From NCBI GenBank assembly GCA_023525715.1, contig CM042010.1, positions 60,577,729-60,641,728 on the forward strand: a stretch of 64,000 nucleotides of DNA, given 5' to 3'. A program made the translations under genes and the position numbers. Each line of letters begins with the position of its first letter. The first letter of the stretch is position 1. Below are positions 1-11,744 of the stretch, one piece after another. The notes beneath the pieces were generated by a model. It was not told the origin of the DNA, did not search any database, and saw nothing but the letters and a program-made list of their open reading frames with translations. The DNA is from Cichorium intybus. Lineage: Eukaryota; Streptophyta; Magnoliopsida; Asterales; Asteraceae.

Positions 1-435
1 GGTTTCATCAAATAATTTGAATAAAAAATACCGTTCTAAATGCGTTTTCATTGTTTTCATATATTATTTTTGTACAGAGTCTTGTAATTTGCGATTTTGT
101 GGTTTCAAAGTTGCGAAAAAAAAAAAGGAAAAAAGAAACTAACATTAAGTACTTGGGGACACCACGTTTTCGTAGACATGAATAATTTTCGCATGCTACT
201 ATTGATTTTTCACAGGCAAGGTAGACCAAAACGACGTCATTTAATGCATCTAGGGAGATTTTTGCATCTCATGGGGATTTCGCAAAGACATGGCCTACGA
301 AAATCATGAATATTTTGTTTAGGTTTTTTTTTTTTTTTTTTTGCCTCATTTAAAAAACCCCTTGAATAATTAGTTTAATCAGTGATTTCTCAATAAATTA
401 TACAATAAATATATATACTTTTGATCAACAGTTAT
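1..435. other. Unassigned flank left of copia-1
   Basis: AT-rich DNA with a poly(T) run near 327-342. I see no convincing coding region, RNA gene or element end. The short ORFs here have no recognisable similarity. Confidence 0.5.
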
Positions 436-448
436 TGTTAGGAAATAG

Positions 449-652
449 TAGGGGTGAGCATAATAATCGAAAAACCGAACCATAACCAATATAATCAATA
501 TAACCGAACCATTAAAACGGAACCACTACTAAAAAAGGTGGTGCGGTTTATGATTTTTATTAACCGAATCATAATGGTTCGGTTTTGGTTTTTCAGTAAA
601 ACCGAACCGTATATAACCGAATCGAACCAATTAATAAATATATATTTGAAAA

Positions 653-733
<81 letters not shown>

Positions 734-1388
734 TATAAATTCTTAATCTAATCCTTAAAATTTTTTAAATCAATGCTCAGTACATTCTAATTAGGAAACT
801 AATAAGTTTATAAAAACTAAAAGTAACTAATTTGAGTATAATATTAAAGGTAAAATTTCAGTCTTGAAAAATAAAAATAAAAACACTAGAAATTTTTAAG
901 TAACATTCCAGTATCATTTAAACGATTCACTAATGTTATTGTGGAAAGGATGATAATAAAAAGGGAATATGGTTCCTTTTTGTAATAAAAAAATAATATC
1001 ATATGATAAATGTAATAAAATTTTAAAAGTAAATCAAATCTTTTTTTAGCGTTTGCATGGATTTTAGTATGGATTTTAGTGTATACTTATAAAATAATAA
1101 AAAGTTGATATTTTTTTAAAAGTTAATATCATTATTTTGACTTTTGAGACAATTTAACTTCTAAATTCATACAAAGCATAGAAAGTTATAGATAAACGAA
1201 CTTTAAAATTTTATATAATTATGGTTAACCATTATTAACCATTAACCAAAACCATTAACCGATTAAAACCGTTAACCATAACCAATATTAACCATAACCA
1301 ATGGCTACTAAAATGCATTAACCGATTGTAATGGTTATGGTTCAGTTTTGGCCACTAACCGAACCAAACCGCCCCATTCTCTCCCCTA
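449..1388. mobile_element. Non-autonomous hAT-type element (MITE) in the copia-1 LTR
   Basis: The element begins TAGGGGTGAG and ends CTCTCCCCTA, a short imperfect terminal inverted repeat, and it is flanked by an exact 8-bp duplication GGAAATAG at 441-448 and 1389-1396. The empty site is visible in the right copia-1 LTR (near 21818), which has one GGAAATAG. Both ends are rich in AACCGAACC-like subterminal repeats, and a (TA)n tract lies at about 659-729. There is no transposase ORF. TIR form and 8-bp duplication fit the hAT superfamily. Confidence 0.85.
659..729. repeat. (TA)n microsatellite
   Basis: An uninterrupted run of about 35 TA dinucleotides inside the MITE. The apparent ORF across it is a by-product of the repeat. 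Confidence 0.95.
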
Positions 1389-1648
1389 GGAAATAGACCT
1401 AAATCTATAGCCTATTGCCTAGGAATAATAACGAGAATATAAATGCGGAAATATAAACACAAAGTAACGACACAGAGATATACGTGGTTCGGTCCAATAT
1501 AACCTACGTCCACTGGCAGGAGAGAGTATTCTTTATTCCAGAGCTAAATACAGGTGTTACAGAGCATACCTAGATTGCTAGTAAATCGGCCTCCTCTGAC
1601 CAATGACTTCTACTTTGACCACCGACAGCACTAAACCCTAATGACCAG

Positions 1649-3257
1649 CCTTAATTTTAAATTATAGAATAATTATGTTAAATATATATTTATACGAGAT
1701 TAGATGAGTTAAAAACGTGAGTTAAAACAAAAAGATGAAATTGACCCTTAAAGGTCGTGTTGGCTAACCCGGGTCGTGTAAGTGCCTTAGAATATCACGA
1801 AGTGGAAATAAACCAAACCAAACCAAAACCCGGGGCGGGTTTTTAAACCCGGGTCGAGTTAGGCTGAAACCCGGATCGAGTTATGAGGGCCGGGTCGGGT
1901 TCCGTCAGGAAAAAAAGAAAAGGGTTTAGCGTAAACCCGAGTCGGGGTGTCAAACCAGGGTCGGGCTGCGGGGTTGAGCCCGGGTCGGGCTGTCGAACAC
2001 GGGTCGGGTTTCGTGCCGACCCCACCCCTTTTATAATCGCGATTTCACGCATTTGTTGGGTTATTTCCGAGCCAAAACCTCTCTCTAACCCTAGATACAT
2101 TCCTCTTTCGTTCTTGGACCAAATTGGAAGGCCAAATCGAGTTGGATTAAAGTGATTTTCGATATTTAGCTTATTGAAGGTAAGGTATTCACTTCTATCC
2201 TTTTTGAAAGATTGATTTTGGTCATTTGAGTTGGGTTTCGAGTTGTGGTAAAGAACCACCTAAGAATGGTTGGAATTTGAACATATACCCTTGGTTAGAT
2301 GTGTTGAATGATTCTAAGTTCTTGATTTCAAGGTTAATGAGTTTGATTTCTAAGGTTTCAAACCCTAGATACTCAAATCCGAGAATATACTTTGAATTAG
2401 CTTATATATTGATAGTAGGTTGTTATTATATGTTATATAGAGTCCTTGATGTGATTGTTATGAAGTTTTAACGATTGATTTGGTATAAACCTCTAAATTG
2501 GAGGTTTTGAACCTTATAGTGTATGATGTTCATAGATGATGATCTTGTTAGCTATAAATTCTTGGTCTAATGAGTTAGATATGGTTAAATTGTTTTGAGA
2601 ATGTTGAAGTATGATATGTAATATCGTTTTGAGCAGATACACATAGGAGGGAAGGAGATACACAAGGCACAGGTGGACCCCGGACTGAACAGACATCAGG
2701 TGAGTAGTTATAATTCAATATAAATAGTTTGATTATAACTAAATTGACTTATTGCACATCTTAATTGGTTGAGACAACCAATTATCATGAATTAAACAAG
2801 ATTGAGGAATTCTTGTTAATCTGATTGTTGTACTTGATTGAGTATACCAAATGACTGAGATAGTCATTTAAATAGAGAGCAGTAATTTGAGTTGTGGAAA
2901 TTGTGATAATTATTAGATTGATTTCTAAACTTTGATAATTTTCTCACTGAGCTTAATTAGCTCATGTAAATAGTTATATGTTGTGTTATAGGTGACAGAG
3001 GTAAGAAGATTGCTGAGGGATGATCCGACTGGACATGGGACTTGACTTTTGGACTAGTTGTAAACCATGATATACTTTTTGTATAATTTTGTAAAAACAG
3101 TCTTTTGTAACCCAGTTTTTGGGACACGTTTGTTATGTACTTGTTCTTTTGATAACTACTTGTACTACTGTTGCTTAATCTTGATTACACCATGAACCAT
3201 TGTGGTTATTGTGAGTAATTATTGGTGTAATTCAGAGATAAGAAACTGGGTGTTACA
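1649..3257 (+). repeat. Gypsy-1 5' LTR
   Basis: Direct repeat of 8098-9711. It contains a GC-rich stretch at about 1825-2020 made of degenerate CGGGTCGGG-type units, a splice-donor-like AGGTGAGTA at about 2698, and ends in ACA three bases before the primer-binding site. ORFs on both strands in this LTR are repeat-driven and have no known domain. Confidence 0.9.
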
Positions 3258-3260
3258 AGT

Positions 3261-3272
3261 TGGTATCAGAGC
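3261..3272 (+). promoter_or_regulatory. Gypsy-1 primer-binding site
   Basis: TGGTATCAGAGC, complementary to the 3' end of plant initiator methionine tRNA, three bases after the 5' LTR end. It would prime minus-strand DNA synthesis. Confidence 0.9.
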
Positions 3273-3479
3273 AAGGGTTTGAGTGAATTAGACTTTAAAG
3301 AGTAAACTCTAAACTCAAACTATTAAAGAGAAGTCCCATTTTGTCCCTATGCAATCACCCTTAAAAACACACATTATGAGTATGTGTGTTATTTCGAGAA
3401 TTTTGATGAGATATGAGATACAAAAAGAGTATTGAGATAAACGAGATTATAACGAGTTAAATTTCTTTTCAGCCTCATT

Positions 3480-6400
3480 ATGAGTTCTGGAAAGGAGAAA
3501 GAGGGAGGTGATCACCGAGATGAGCATTCGGGATCACAAGATCAAAGACTGGGGCGCCAGTCTGAAGGCGAGAGACCGCCTGAGTTAACAACATCGCTAC
3601 AAGAGTTGATTGCTGCAGAGGTAGCAAAAGCAGTTAAAAGTTTATTGCCTACTTTAGTGAGACCTCAGACGGAGGTGACGAATAGAGATGATCGAGACAG
3701 ACCTCCTATCACACCTGTGGTTGGGAGGGGGCAGAGAGAGCCGGTTACTATACATACTGAAGTTGGAGGATCGGGTGAACCAAAAGGTTGTAGTTATGAG
3801 ACGTTCCGCAAGTGTAAACCGAATGATTTCTTCGGTACTGATAATCCTATTATTGCACGAAATTGGCTGACACATATCGAGAAAGTCTTCCGTACGAGCA
3901 AGTGTGCGGAAAAAGATAAAGTTGAGTTTGCTACAAACTGTCTGCATAAAGATGCTCAATTCTGGTGGGAGAACATAAACCTTGATATAGAGAAAGGATT
4001 GGAACCAGAACCAACTTGGGAGGAGTTCAAAATGAAGTTTATGAAGGAGTATTGTTCAAATACTGCAATGAAAAGTTTGGAAGAAGATTTTCTGAGATTA
4101 CAGCAGGGAACGCGATCAGTACAGGAGTATACGACAGAGTTTAACGAAAAAGCCAGATTTGCTGCTCATCAGGTAGATACTGAAGAAAGGAAGATTGATA
4201 GGTATCTGTGGGGATTGAGGACCCAGATACGAGAGTTTTTACAGAGTTCCAGTTTTATAACTTATCAGCAGATCGTTGAGGCAGCTAAATCTCGAGAAAA
4301 AGAACTGCGGAGGCAAGATAGTGAAAGGAAGGGGGACCAAGGAAGCGGAGGCCAGAAGAGGAAATGGGAAGGAAAACCTGAGGGTAGTTTCCAAAAGCAG
4401 CCAGTTCCGAGTTATCAATATCGAGGTGATCCAAGAAAGACTGAGAACAAGTGGTGTGAAAAATGTCGTCGAAAACATGCTGGAAATTGTGATACGAGCA
4501 CCCCGTCTCTTATGTGTTATCAATGCGGGAAGACAGGGCATATGGCTCGAGATTGTTTGGAGAAAAATCGTGTGTGTTTCAATTGTGGGGAAAGTGGTCA
4601 TATTCGCCCGGATTGCCCAAAGCCGAGAACTGATTCACGTCGCGAGACTCCGAGGGCGGGACGAGGAGATAATCGGGGCGATAGACGAGATAGAGGCGGT
4701 GGAAATGTTAGAACTCGAGCTTTCCAGATGACAGTGGAGGAGGCTAGAGAGCGACCAGATGTGATTACAGGTATTTTTAGCCTGAACTCTCTTCGAGCTC
4801 GTATGGTGTTTGACTCTGGTGCATCGATTTCTTTTATATCTGTACCTTTCGCGTCTCGAATTAATGTACCGGTGTCTAAAATGAGTGAGAGTCTGATCGT
4901 TGATATTGCTGACGGGAGAGATGTTATAGTGAACACTCAGTATACAAATTGTCGGCTTGAAATCAATGGGATTTCTTTCCTTATTGATTTGAAGCCGATG
5001 AATACTCGTGCGTTTGATGTAATAGTTGGAATGGACTGGTTAGATAATAATAGGGCAAATATGGATTGTCACGGAAAGATTATTTCCGTGAGAACTCCGA
5101 GCGGGTCGCAGACGTTAATACGAGGTGAACGCCGTTTTCAACATATTCCGGTTGTATCTTTCGCGAGAGCGCGAAGGTATACCGAAAGAGGTGCTCTTTT
5201 GTTTATGGCACATGTTGCCCCAATTGAAACCGAACATCCCACTGTGAAGGATGTTGTGATAGTAAGAGATTTTGTTGATGTTTTTCCTGACGATCTTCCG
5301 GGCTTACCGCCAAATCGTCAATTGGAGTTTGTTATCGATTTAGTTCCTGGAGCGAAACCAATAGCTCGAGCACCCTATCGATTGGCGCCGTCCGAGATGG
5401 AGGAATTAAAGAAACAACTACAAGAACTTTTGGATCGCGGTTTTATTCGTCCGAGCTCATCTCCGTGGGGTGCGCCGATACTGTTTGTTCGAAAGAAGGA
5501 TGGTTCTATGCGTATGTGCATAGACTATCGTGAGTTAAATAAAATTACTGTGAAGAATCGTTATCCCTTACCGAGAATAGACGATTTGTTCGATCAATTG
5601 GAGGGAGCAGAGTATTTTTCGAAGATTGATTTGAGGTCGGGATATCATCAGCTAAGAGTAAGAGAATCTGACGTCCCGAATACAGCATTTCGCACCCGAT
5701 ACGGTCATTACGAGTTTTTAGTAATGCCGTTCGGTTTGACGAATGCCCCAGCGGCTTTTATGGATCTGATGAATCGAGCTGGTCATCCATTTTTAGACAA
5801 GTTCGTAATAGTGTTTATAGACGATATTTTTATTTATTCTAAGAGTTGGGAGGAGCACAAGCAACATTTACAGTTGATTTTAAATCTTCTTCGTAAAGAA
5901 AAATTATATGCAAAATTTTCGAAGTGCGGGTTTTGGATGCAAGAGATCCAGTTCCTTGGTCATGTGATAAATAGAGAAGGAGTTAAAGTGGACCCTGCCA
6001 AGATAGAAGCAGTGATGAGTTGGGCACCACCCAAAAATCCGACTAAGGTTCGGAGCTTTTTGGGATTAGCTGGCTATTACCGACGATTTATTGAGAAATT
6101 TTCGAGTATTGCATTGCCCTTAACAAAGCTGATCAGAAAGACAGAGAAATTTATCTGGGCTGAAGCACAACAAGAAGCTTTTGAAAAACTGAGACATGCA
6201 TTGTGCGAAGCTCCGGTGTTAGCTTTACCTCAAGGTGTGGAAGACTTTGTTCTTTTTACCGATGCTTCACAGATCGGTCTTGGATGTGTATTAATGCAAA
6301 GGGGGCGAGTAATTGCGTATTCGTCTCGACAGCTGAAGCCTCATGAGCAAACTTATCCAGTACACGATTTGGAGTTAGCCGCCATTGTTTTTGCACTAAA

Positions 6401-8102
6401 AATCTGGCGACATTACCTTTATGGTGTGAAGTTCCAGATATATTCAGATCATAAGAGTTTAAAATATCTGTTTGATCAAAAATAGCTGAATATGAGACAA
6501 CAAAGGTGGATGAATCTTTTAAAAGATTATGAGTGTGAAATACTTTACCATCCTGGTAAAGCAAATGTAGTGGCAGATGCGTTAAGCCGAAAAGAACCAC
6601 CTATTCGAGTCGTTTCAGTTCGGATGGGAGTGGTTAGTAAATTACCAGAAATGATTCAATGTGCTCAGAGAGAAGCCAATGACATGAAAAGTGAGAGAAT
6701 GGTTGGCTATGTAGATAAGCTAGTTGAAAATGCACAAGGAGTGAAGACTTTTCAAGGACGAGTGTGGGTCCCGAGACACGGAGAAACGAGACAGCTGTTA
6801 CTTGAAGATGCACATTGTACACGATATTCAATCCATCCAGGAAGTACAAAGATGTATAGAAGTTTAAAGCCGTTTTACTGGTGGCCGGGAATGAAACGTG
6901 ACGTTGGGAGATATGTGGAGAAGTGTCTGACTTGTTTACAAGTCAAGGCAAATCATCAGAGACCATACGGGTTAGTTCAACCACTACCTGTACCGAAGAA
7001 AAAGTGGGATGAGATTTCTATGGACTTTATCACCAAGTTACCCCGAACACCACGAGGGTTCGATTCTATATGGGTAATTGTTGATAGATTGACCAAATCA
7101 GCGCAGTTCATTCCTATACGAGAAGATTATCAAGCGTCCAAATTAGCAGAGATTTATCTTAAGGAGGTGATGAGACGACACGGAGTACCAACCTCTATAG
7201 TCTCTGATCGTGATAGTCGTTTTTCTTCTCATTTTTGGCAAAGTTTTCAAAAACATTTGGGAACTAAAGCCTTAATGAGTACGGCTTATCATCCGCAGAC
7301 TGATGGTCAAACCGAAAGAACTATACAGACACTAGAAGATATGCTTAGAGCTTCGGCGATTGATTTTGGAGGTAGTTGGGACGACCATCTACCTTTAGCC
7401 GAATTTACATATAATAACTCATATCATTCTAGTATTCAGATGGCACCCTTCGAAGCGTTATATGGGTCAATGTGTAGAACACCATCATGTTGGTCAGAAG
7501 CGGGAGAGAAGCCACTAGCGGGTCCCGAGATTATAACAGAAACTGAGGCAAAGATAAAAAGCATTCGCGAGCATATGAGAGTTGCCCAACAGCGTCAAAA
7601 AGAATATGCAGATAAACGAAGAAAACCATTGGAGTTTCAAATTGGAGATATGGTAATGTTAAAAGTGTCTCCATGGAAGGGAATTATTCGCTTTGGTAAA
7701 CGTGGCAAGCTAAGTCCACGGTTCATCGGACCTTTTCGTGTAATTCAACGAGTAGGAGCAGTAGCTTATAAACTCGAGCTTCCTGACGAACTACGGGGAA
7801 TTCATAATGTATTTCACATTTCACATCTTCGTAAAACCTTACATGATGAGTCGACACGAGTTTCTTTGAAAGATATCCAGTTAGATCGTAAACTTCAATA
7901 TCAAGAGCAACCGGAGAAAATTTTAGACAAAAAAATCAAGAAGTTGTGAAATAAAGAGATCGCAGTAGTTAAAGTTCAATGGCGACATCATAGAGGCACA
8001 GATGTTACTTGGGAAGGCGAAAAAGAAATGCGGTCAAAGTATCCCTTTCTGTTTCAAGAGATTCCGAGGACGGAATCTTCTGAAGGGGGTAAGAATTTGT
8101 AA
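3480..8102 (+). pseudogene. Gypsy-1 gag-pol polyprotein with two in-frame stops
   Basis: Single reading frame from ATG 3480 into the 3' LTR. Order: retrotransposon gag domain (about residues 110-230), two CCHC zinc knuckles (CYQCGKTGHMARDC near 345 and CFNCGESGHIRPDC near 365), aspartic protease (FDSGAS near 444), reverse transcriptase (YRELNK near 682, catalytic FIDDI near 778), RNase H (TDAS near 926), integrase with an HHCC finger and a DDE core (MDF, SDRDSRF, TERTIQTLE), and a C-terminal chromodomain-like segment (VKVQWRHH, DVTWE). TAG at 6483-6485 falls in RNase H and TGA at 7947-7949 just before the chromodomain. The frame is otherwise intact, so these look like simple nonsense substitutions. 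This is a chromovirus-type polyprotein; clade not assigned. Confidence 0.93.
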
Positions 8103-9711
8103 TACCTTAATTTTAAATAATAGAATAATTATGTTAAATATATATTTATACGAGATTAGATGAGTTAAAAACGTGAGTTAAAACAAAAAGATGAAATTGA
8201 CCCTTAAAGGTCGTGTTGGCCAACCCGGGTCGTGTAAGTGCCTTAGAATATCACGAAGTGGAAATAAACCAAACCAAACCAAAACCCGGGGTGGGTTTTT
8301 AAACCCGGGTCGAGTTAGGCTGAAACCCGGATCAGTTATGAGGGCCGGGTCGGGTTCCGTCAGGAAAAAAAGAAAAGGGTTTAGCGTAAACCCGGGTCGG
8401 GCTGTCAAACCAGGGTCGGGCTGCGGGGTTGAGCCCGGGTCGGGCTGTCGGACACGGGTCGGGTTTCGTGCCGACCCCACCCCTTTTATAATCGCGATTT
8501 CACGCATTTGTTAGGTTATTTCCGAGCCAAAACCTCTCTCTAACCCTAGATACATTCCTCTTTCGTTCTTTGACCAAATTGGAAGGCCAAATCGAGTTGG
8601 ATTAAAGTGATTTTCGATATTTAGCTTATTGAAGGTAAGGTATTCACTTCTATCCTTTTTGAAAGATTGATTTTGGTCATTTGAGTTGGGTTTCGAGTTG
8701 TGGTAAAGAACCACCTAAGAATGGTTGGAATTTGAACATATACCCTTGGTTAGATGTGTTGAATGATTCTAAGTTCTTGATTTCAAGGTTAATGAGTTTG
8801 ATTTCTAAGGTTTCAAACCCTAGATACTCAAATCCGAGAATATACTTTGAATTAGCTATATATTGATAGTAGGTTGTTATTATATGTTATATAGAGTCCT
8901 TGATGTGATTGTTATGAAGTTTTAACAATTGATTTGGTATAAACCTCTAAATTGGAGGTTTTGAACCTTATAGTGTATGATGTTCATAGATGATGATCTT
9001 GTTAGCTATAAATTCTTGGTCTAATGAGTTAGATATGGTTAAATTGTTTTGAGAATGTTGAAGTATGATATGTAATATCGTTTTGAGCAGATACACATAG
9101 GAGGGAAGGAGATACACGAGGCACAGGTGGACCCCGGACTGAACAGACATCAGGTGAGTAGTTATAATTCAATATAAATAGTTTGATTATAACTAAATTG
9201 ACTTATTGCACATCTTAATTGGTTGAGACAACCAATTATCATGAATTAAACAAGATTGAGGAATTCTTGTTAATCTGATTGTTGTACTTGATTGAGTATA
9301 CCAAATGACTGAGATAGTCATTTAAATAGAGAGCAGTAATTTGAGTTGTGGAAATTGTGATAATTATTAGATTGATTTCTAAACTTTGATAATTTTCTCA
9401 CTGAGCTTAATTAGCTCATGTAAATAGTTATATGTTGTGTTATAGGTGACAGAGGTAAGAAGATTGCTGAGGGATGATCCGACTGGACATGGGACTTGAC
9501 TTTTGGACTAGTTGTAAACCATGATATACTTTTTGTATAATTTTGTAAAAACAGTCTTTTGTAACCTAGTTTTTGGGACACGTTTGTTATGTACTTGTTC
9601 TTTTGATAACTACTTGTACTACTGTTGCTTAATCTTGATTACACCATGAACCATTGTGGTTATTGTGAGTAATTATTGGTGTAATTCAGAGATAAGAAAC
9701 TGGGTGGTACA
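8098..9711 (+). repeat. Gypsy-1 3' LTR
   Basis: Starts TGTAATACC directly after a purine-rich tract (gaagggggtaag) and ends GGTACA. Nearly identical to 1649-3257. The gag-pol stop codon (TAA at 8100-8102) overlaps its start. Confidence 0.92.
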
Positions 9712-11739
9712 AGTATCGCAGGATCCACTTAACCGCTTCCCAGTGAGCTTTCCCAGGATTACTCATAAACCTACTAACCACACTAACTGCATGTGCTAAA
9801 TCAGGTCTAGTACAGACCATAGCATACATAAGGCTTCCAACGGCACTTGAGTACGGAACTTTACTCATATAGTCTTTTTCCTCATCAGTAGTTGGTATAG
9901 TACTTCTGTTTAATTTAAAATGCACTACCAAAGGAGTTCCAACTGGTTTTGACTGATCCATACCGAAAGACTACAAGACTTTCTCAATATATTTCTGCTG
10001 AGAAACATATAACAACCCCGCTTTCATGTCTCTCTGAATCTCCATCCCCAATATCTTCTTTGCTGCACCCAAATCCTTCATTTCAAACTCACTTGCCAAA
10101 AGCTTCTTCAAGTTATTAATTTCAGCCATCTCCTTGGCTGCAATGAACATATCATCAACATATAGCAACAGATAAACAAAGGACCCATTGGACAACTGCT
10201 TCAAGTAGACACAATTATCAAACTGATTTCGAATGTAGCCATGCGAAGTCATAAACGAATCAAATCTCTTGTACCACTGTCTAGGAGACTGATTCAAACC
10301 ATAAAGAGATTTCTTCAACAGACACACATGATCCTTATTAGAACCCGGAAAACCCTCAGGCTGTGACATATATATCTTCTCCTCCAAGCTTCCATGAAGA
10401 AATGCAGTTTTGACATCGAGCTGCTCAAGCTCCAGATTAAACGCACTCACCATAGCCAAAAGAACCCGAATTGACTTGTGCTTCATGACCGGTGAGAAAA
10501 CCTCGTGATATTCGATTCCTTCCTTTTGAGAAAAACCCTTCGCCACTAACCGTGCCTTGAACCTTGCGGGTTCGTCCCATGGAATTCCTTCCTTCTTATT
10601 AAAGACCCATTTGCATCCAACCGGTTTGACTCCTTTTGGTAATGGAACAAGATCCCACGTTTCATTCTTCTCAAGAGATTGCATCTCTTCATTCATCGCC
10701 ATCAACCAGCTTGATCCTTCTTTACTTGTCACCGCCTCTTTGTAGGACCGAGGCTCGTCAGTACCAATGTTTTCACCAACAGCTAGTGCATATGCAACAG
10801 AACCAATATCACCATTGGTGACACATGCAGCATATCTAGCTGGTTTCCTCGTGTTCCTTTTCTCTCTTCTCCTTGCTATAGATTCATCCTCATCGTTCTC
10901 TCCATCGGCCTCAGCATCGCCAGACTGATCCTCATTAGGCTGTTCATGAGTTTCATCACGTCTATGCTGATCATCACCGACATGTTGTTCTTCATTTATC
11001 ACCATTCTGTCTGGAATTTGTGTGACAAACTCCACCTTTTGGTTGGCACCCTGATCTTTCCCTACATGACTTGTATCACCTCCTCTTTGGTTCACCATAG
11101 CAGACTCATCAAAGGTCACATCTCTGCTATTAATAAATTTTGGAGTTCTTCCTTCTTCTGTACACCATAGACGATAACCTTTCACTCCATGTGCATACCC
11201 TAGAAATATGCACTTCATTGCCCTCGCCTCAAGTTTACCATCATTAACATGAGCATAAGCCGGACAACCAAATATACGTAAACCAGAATAATCAGAGGGT
11301 TTTCCAGACCATACATCTTGAGGAGTCTTAAAGTCGATTGCAGTTGATGGTGATCTGTTCACCAGATAGCAAGCAGTATTAACCGCTTCCACCCATAATT
11401 TCTTCGGTAAATCGGCATATAACTGCATGCTCCTAGCATGCGCTAACAGTGTTTGGTTCATCCGTTCCGCCACTCCGTTCTGCTGTGGTGTGTGTCGTAT
11501 AGTGTGGTGCCTCACTATACCTTCTGCCCTGCAAAAGTTGTCAAACGGGGCATTGCAGAACTCCAACCCATTGTCAGTTCTGAGTGTCTTGACAGATTTT
11601 CCGGTCCGTTTTTCAATCATCGTCTTCCACTCCTTGAACTTCCCAAACACTTCGTATTTAGTCTTCAGAAAATATATCCAAACCTTCGTTGAGTAGTCAT
11701 CAATGAAAGTCACAAAGTATCGATGACCTTTATGAGACT
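9712..11739 (-). pseudogene. Copia-1 integrase core, reverse transcriptase and start of RNase H
   Basis: Minus-strand copia pol. From 11739 downward it carries the integrase core (FVTFIDDYS, TLRTDNGLEF, TPQQNGVAER), a linker, then reverse transcriptase (GCKWVFNKK, ARLVAKGF, LDVKTAFLHG, catalytic LLYVDDM) and the start of RNase H (VGSLMYAMVCTRPD, AVKWILRYL). A TAG at about 9968-9970 breaks the frame, and at 9712 coding sequence stops at the gypsy-1 LTR. An ORF appears to start at 11923, but its first 60 or so residues are translated from gypsy-2 LTR and are not part of this protein. Confidence 0.9.
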
Positions 11740-11744
11740 CGACC

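Larger units (their letters stand above)
436..1648 (-). repeat. Copia-1 3' LTR remnant, split by a MITE
   Basis: Starts with TGTTAGG at 436 and resumes after the MITE at 1389. It matches the right LTR (from 21816) up to about 1648, where gypsy-1 LTR sequence begins. The rest of this LTR is lost. It contains the same stretch from the tggttcggtcc motif to the ctaatgaccagcc motif as the right copy, with scattered substitutions. Confidence 0.85.
1649..9711 (+). mobile_element. Gypsy-1: nearly complete Ty3-gypsy chromovirus-like element
   Basis: 5' LTR 1649-3257, PBS 3261-3272, gag-pol 3480-8102, polypurine tract just before 8098, and 3' LTR 8098-9711. The LTRs differ by only a few substitutions and one-base indels over 1.6 kb, so the insertion is recent. 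The 5' LTR lacks its first seven bases (TGTAATA in the 3' copy). The left flank is copia-1 LTR while the right flank is copia-1 RNase H, so a deletion removed the left edge and adjoining host DNA. No target-site duplication remains. Two in-frame stops interrupt the polyprotein. Confidence 0.93.

Noticed and set aside
454..732. 92-codon ORF ending in Ile-Tyr repeats, and similar ORFs at 59350-59666 and 59916-60116
   Set aside because: They are (TA)n microsatellites read as codons.
1843..2259. ORFs on both strands in the gypsy-1 LTRs, including proline-rich frames at 8178-8514
   Set aside because: They lie in LTR repeats of CGGGTCGGG type and change length between the two LTR copies.
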